NCBI RefSeq assembly: GCF_030272615.1
Contig: NC_081412.1
Span: 102,912,796-102,970,795, forward strand
Origin: Cryptomeria japonica
Lineage: Eukaryota > Streptophyta > Pinopsida > Cupressales > Cupressaceae
Length of the DNA stretch: 58,000 nucleotides
Direction of reading: 5' to 3'
Below the pieces are notes generated by a model that was not told the DNA's origin, made no database searches, and worked only from the letters and a program-made list of their open reading frames with translations. Made by a program: the position numbers and the translations under genes. Of the stretch, positions 55,638 through 58,000 are shown one piece after another (within the stretch, counting starts at the first letter, position 1; each line of letters begins with the position of its first letter).

Positions 55638-57790
55638 ATGGGATTCCTTCACATAATAAACTTGTATTTTAATAATTAAATATTAAATAAAATAAATACA
55701 ATAATATAAATATAAAACTAGTAAGTAAATACAAATAAGATATTAAGCAATTAATTATGTAATAGAACTAGGTTTGAAAATTATAGTAAATATACAAAAA
55801 TTAGACGTGAGGGTTAGGGGTAATTAGCTTTTAAATTTATAATGAAATTGAGATGTTTTGAACTAGTTTGACGTTATTTCAAATTGATGATTGTCAAGAA
55901 TTTAAACATATGCAAAAAGTTCTCTAGTTCAATGTTGAGCTTTATGGATTTGATGCTAATTGTTGCATGCACAATTCGCCACATAAAAATGATATATGTT
56001 GCATGAGATTGCATTGATAGAATGTATGTTTGAAAAAATATTCTTCCTCACCTTTTTGGCATCTAAATTTATCAAGATGGTGTCTAGTGATGTCATTTAG
56101 GAGTTTTTGACTCAATATGTGAATGGAAACTCCTAGCTCAAATCCTTTTAATGGGCTGAATTAATAGTGATGAGAAATATATAAAAAAAAAAACATGCAA
56201 AAACATGTACATGACCTATATGATGATACTATAGATTTGATTTCTTTAATATTCTTTTGAATTGAATTGTACAATAATTACTCCCTTATGAAATCAAGTG
56301 CACATTAAATATCATTTAATACAATGACATAGTAATGTGTTACACAAAGAGTCACTTGGAAATTGACATTACTTAGGTTTAATATCACAACTTTGAATTA
56401 GGGACCAAATGTATAAATGTAAGTGTGAATGAGGGTACGTAATGATGATTGTAAACAAGAAATGCACGGGAATTAATGCTATGAAAATGAAAAATAAAGA
56501 CTTAAAATTAAAATAAATGAATTTCATCTTGCTTCTACATATATCTCCATTTGAGCTTGATGAAGAGAATGAAGCAGTAGCTTCCAATGACCTCCCAAGA
56601 ATCCTCTTGATGTGTTGATTTGGGATGCCTTCACATGATAAATTTAAATCTCTATAATTAAATAAACTAAAATGTTATAATATAGACACAAAATTAGTTT
56701 ATTTATTTTCAATTTAGTCAAATATTAAAATATTAAGTTTGATATGTTATTTTAGACTTTGAAATAACTGTATATTTAAATATATATTTTATTTTGTTAT
56801 AAATGAACATAATTGTATTACCTAGAATTATTTAAATTAGTAAGTAACTACAAACAAGAATTAAATAATCAATATACTAGGGCTAGGTTTGAAAATTACA
56901 ACAAAAATATAATACTTAAATGTGAGGGTTAGGGGTCTTTCGTTATAAAATTAATAATAGAAGAATGACACTAACAATATTTTGAACTAGTTTTTCACTT
57001 CTACAAAATTAATGTTATTTCAAAATGATGATTGTCGAGAATTCAAATTGATGTAGAAAGCTTTCTAATTTATATTTTAGTTTCATGGGTTTGATGCTAC
57101 TTGTTGCATGAACAATTCACCACATGAAATTGATATATGTTGTATGAGATTGCATTCATAGAATATGCAATTGAAAAACTATTCACCCTCGCCATTTTTG
57201 ATATCTACATCTATCAAGATGGTGTCTAGGGATTCCATTTATGTTTTTTTTTAAATCATTGGGTGAATGAAATCTCCTAGCTCAAATCCCTTTAGTGGGT
57301 CAAATTAATAGTGAGAAGAACTATAAAAAAAAACATGCATGGCCTATATGGTGACAATGTATATATGATTTCTTTAATATGTTTTAGAATTGAACCACAC
57401 AATAATTATTCCTTTGTATGAAATCAAATTCACATTAAATATCTTTAAATACATTGATGTAGCAATGTGTCACACAGAGTCACTTGGAAATGAATATTAG
57501 GGTAAAATCATAATTTTGAACTAGGGACCAAATGTATGGATGTAAGTGTGAGTAAGGATGTAATAATGAATGTAAATGAGAAATGCATGAGGATTAATAC
57601 AATGAACATGAAGAATAAAGACTCAAATATAATGAATGAATCTTTTACCTTGATTTTTCATATACCTCCATTTGAGCTTGATGAAGAGGATGGAGCACCC
57701 AAAACCTTGAGAAGTCTCCAATGATCTCCCAAGTATCTACTTGATGCATTGACATAGGATGTAGCCACACTTATTATTATAAAATAACTT
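55638..57790. repeat. Tandem direct repeat, unit about 1.0-1.1 kb, two copies and the start of a third
   Basis: Units start near 55638, 56625 and 57757 at GGGATTCCTTCACA, GGGATGCCTTCACA and AGGATGTAGCCACA. Shared blocks include GTGAGGGTTAGGGGT, TTGATGCTA(A/C)TTGTTGCATG, ATCAAGATGGTGTCTAG, AGGGACCAAATGTAT and CTCCATTTGAGCTTGATGA. Copies differ by many substitutions and indels. No protein was recognised; short frames at 56369-56587 and 57536-57724 lie in the repeat on opposite strands. Confidence 0.85.
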
Positions 57791-58000
57791 TTATTTTAGG
57801 TGTGTTATTGAAATGACTTGGAAGAGGCTTGATTTATAGATGTATTAGATGGATCATCAATGGTTGGAATTTGATCTCAAGATCAAGGTTTGAGAATCCT
57901 TGAGAGATTAGGGTCTATGAGAGACCACCAAGTGACACCATTTGCTTGGTACACTTTGGAAAGAGTAGAATCAAGGAGATATGAATGGTTAGGATTAGTT
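57791..58000. other. Right edge of the window, no gene seen
   Basis: AT-rich, no recognisable coding sequence or repeat border. Confidence 0.4.

Overview
The window looks like plant nuclear DNA from a large, repeat-swollen genome, most likely a gymnosperm (conifer-type). It is AT-rich, almost wholly built of nested and decayed LTR retrotransposons of Copia and Gypsy type, and holds one recognisable host gene: the 3' exons of a plant allantoate deiminase with ordinary GT-AG introns. No bacterial features, rRNA, tRNA or CRISPR arrays were seen. The species assignment is inference.

Layout. 1-5041: 3' part of LTR element A1, with a 1,110-codon non-canonical reading frame (ORF-A) just upstream of the polypurine tract and 3' LTR. 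5042-6550: 3' end of an element of a second family (B, + strand), which interrupts a Gypsy gag (6551-7320). 7467-7870: 63-68 bp tandem repeats. 8549 onward: a Gypsy LTR. 10030-10271 and 24901-25610: two halves of one Gypsy integrase/chromodomain region, split by a 14.6 kb insertion. That insertion is element B (- strand, 10272-24900, duplicated target GGTAC/GGTAA). It carries a second long non-canonical frame (ORF-B). B is itself interrupted by a complete element C (10393-16580, target GTTTT/GTTTC) and by a solo LTR of C (17975-19632, target CCTTC/CCTCC). 26830-27364: Gypsy gag and primer site, - strand. 30566-31197: allantoate deiminase exons. 32725-38690: Copia and chromovirus fragments. 43060-46174: Copia gag/protease, - strand, whose 5' LTR is split by a complete element A2 (46808-53657, target CTAAG/CTAAG). 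53663-58000: AT-rich DNA with tandem duplications and a strong miRNA-like hairpin.

The most unusual content is three LTR-flanked or LTR-like families (A, B, C) in which large unfamiliar proteins take up the space where gag-pol is expected. A2 is complete, has two LTRs, a primer site, a polypurine tract and a zinc-knuckle protein, but no protease, integrase or reverse transcriptase; it then carries ORF-A. Family B is about 6.8 kb once nested insertions are removed and shows only ORF-B, with a 5' end and 3' end that do not look alike. Element C carries a roughly 490-codon Gln/Pro-rich and acidic frame and has an array of palindromic GGAAC/GTTCC repeats in its LTR. ORF-A and ORF-B share a layout (N-terminal globular part, basic linker, charged middle, coiled coil). 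They are broken mostly by stop codons that fit C-to-T change at Gln and Arg codons, with few frameshifts. This is what methylated, silenced elements would show.
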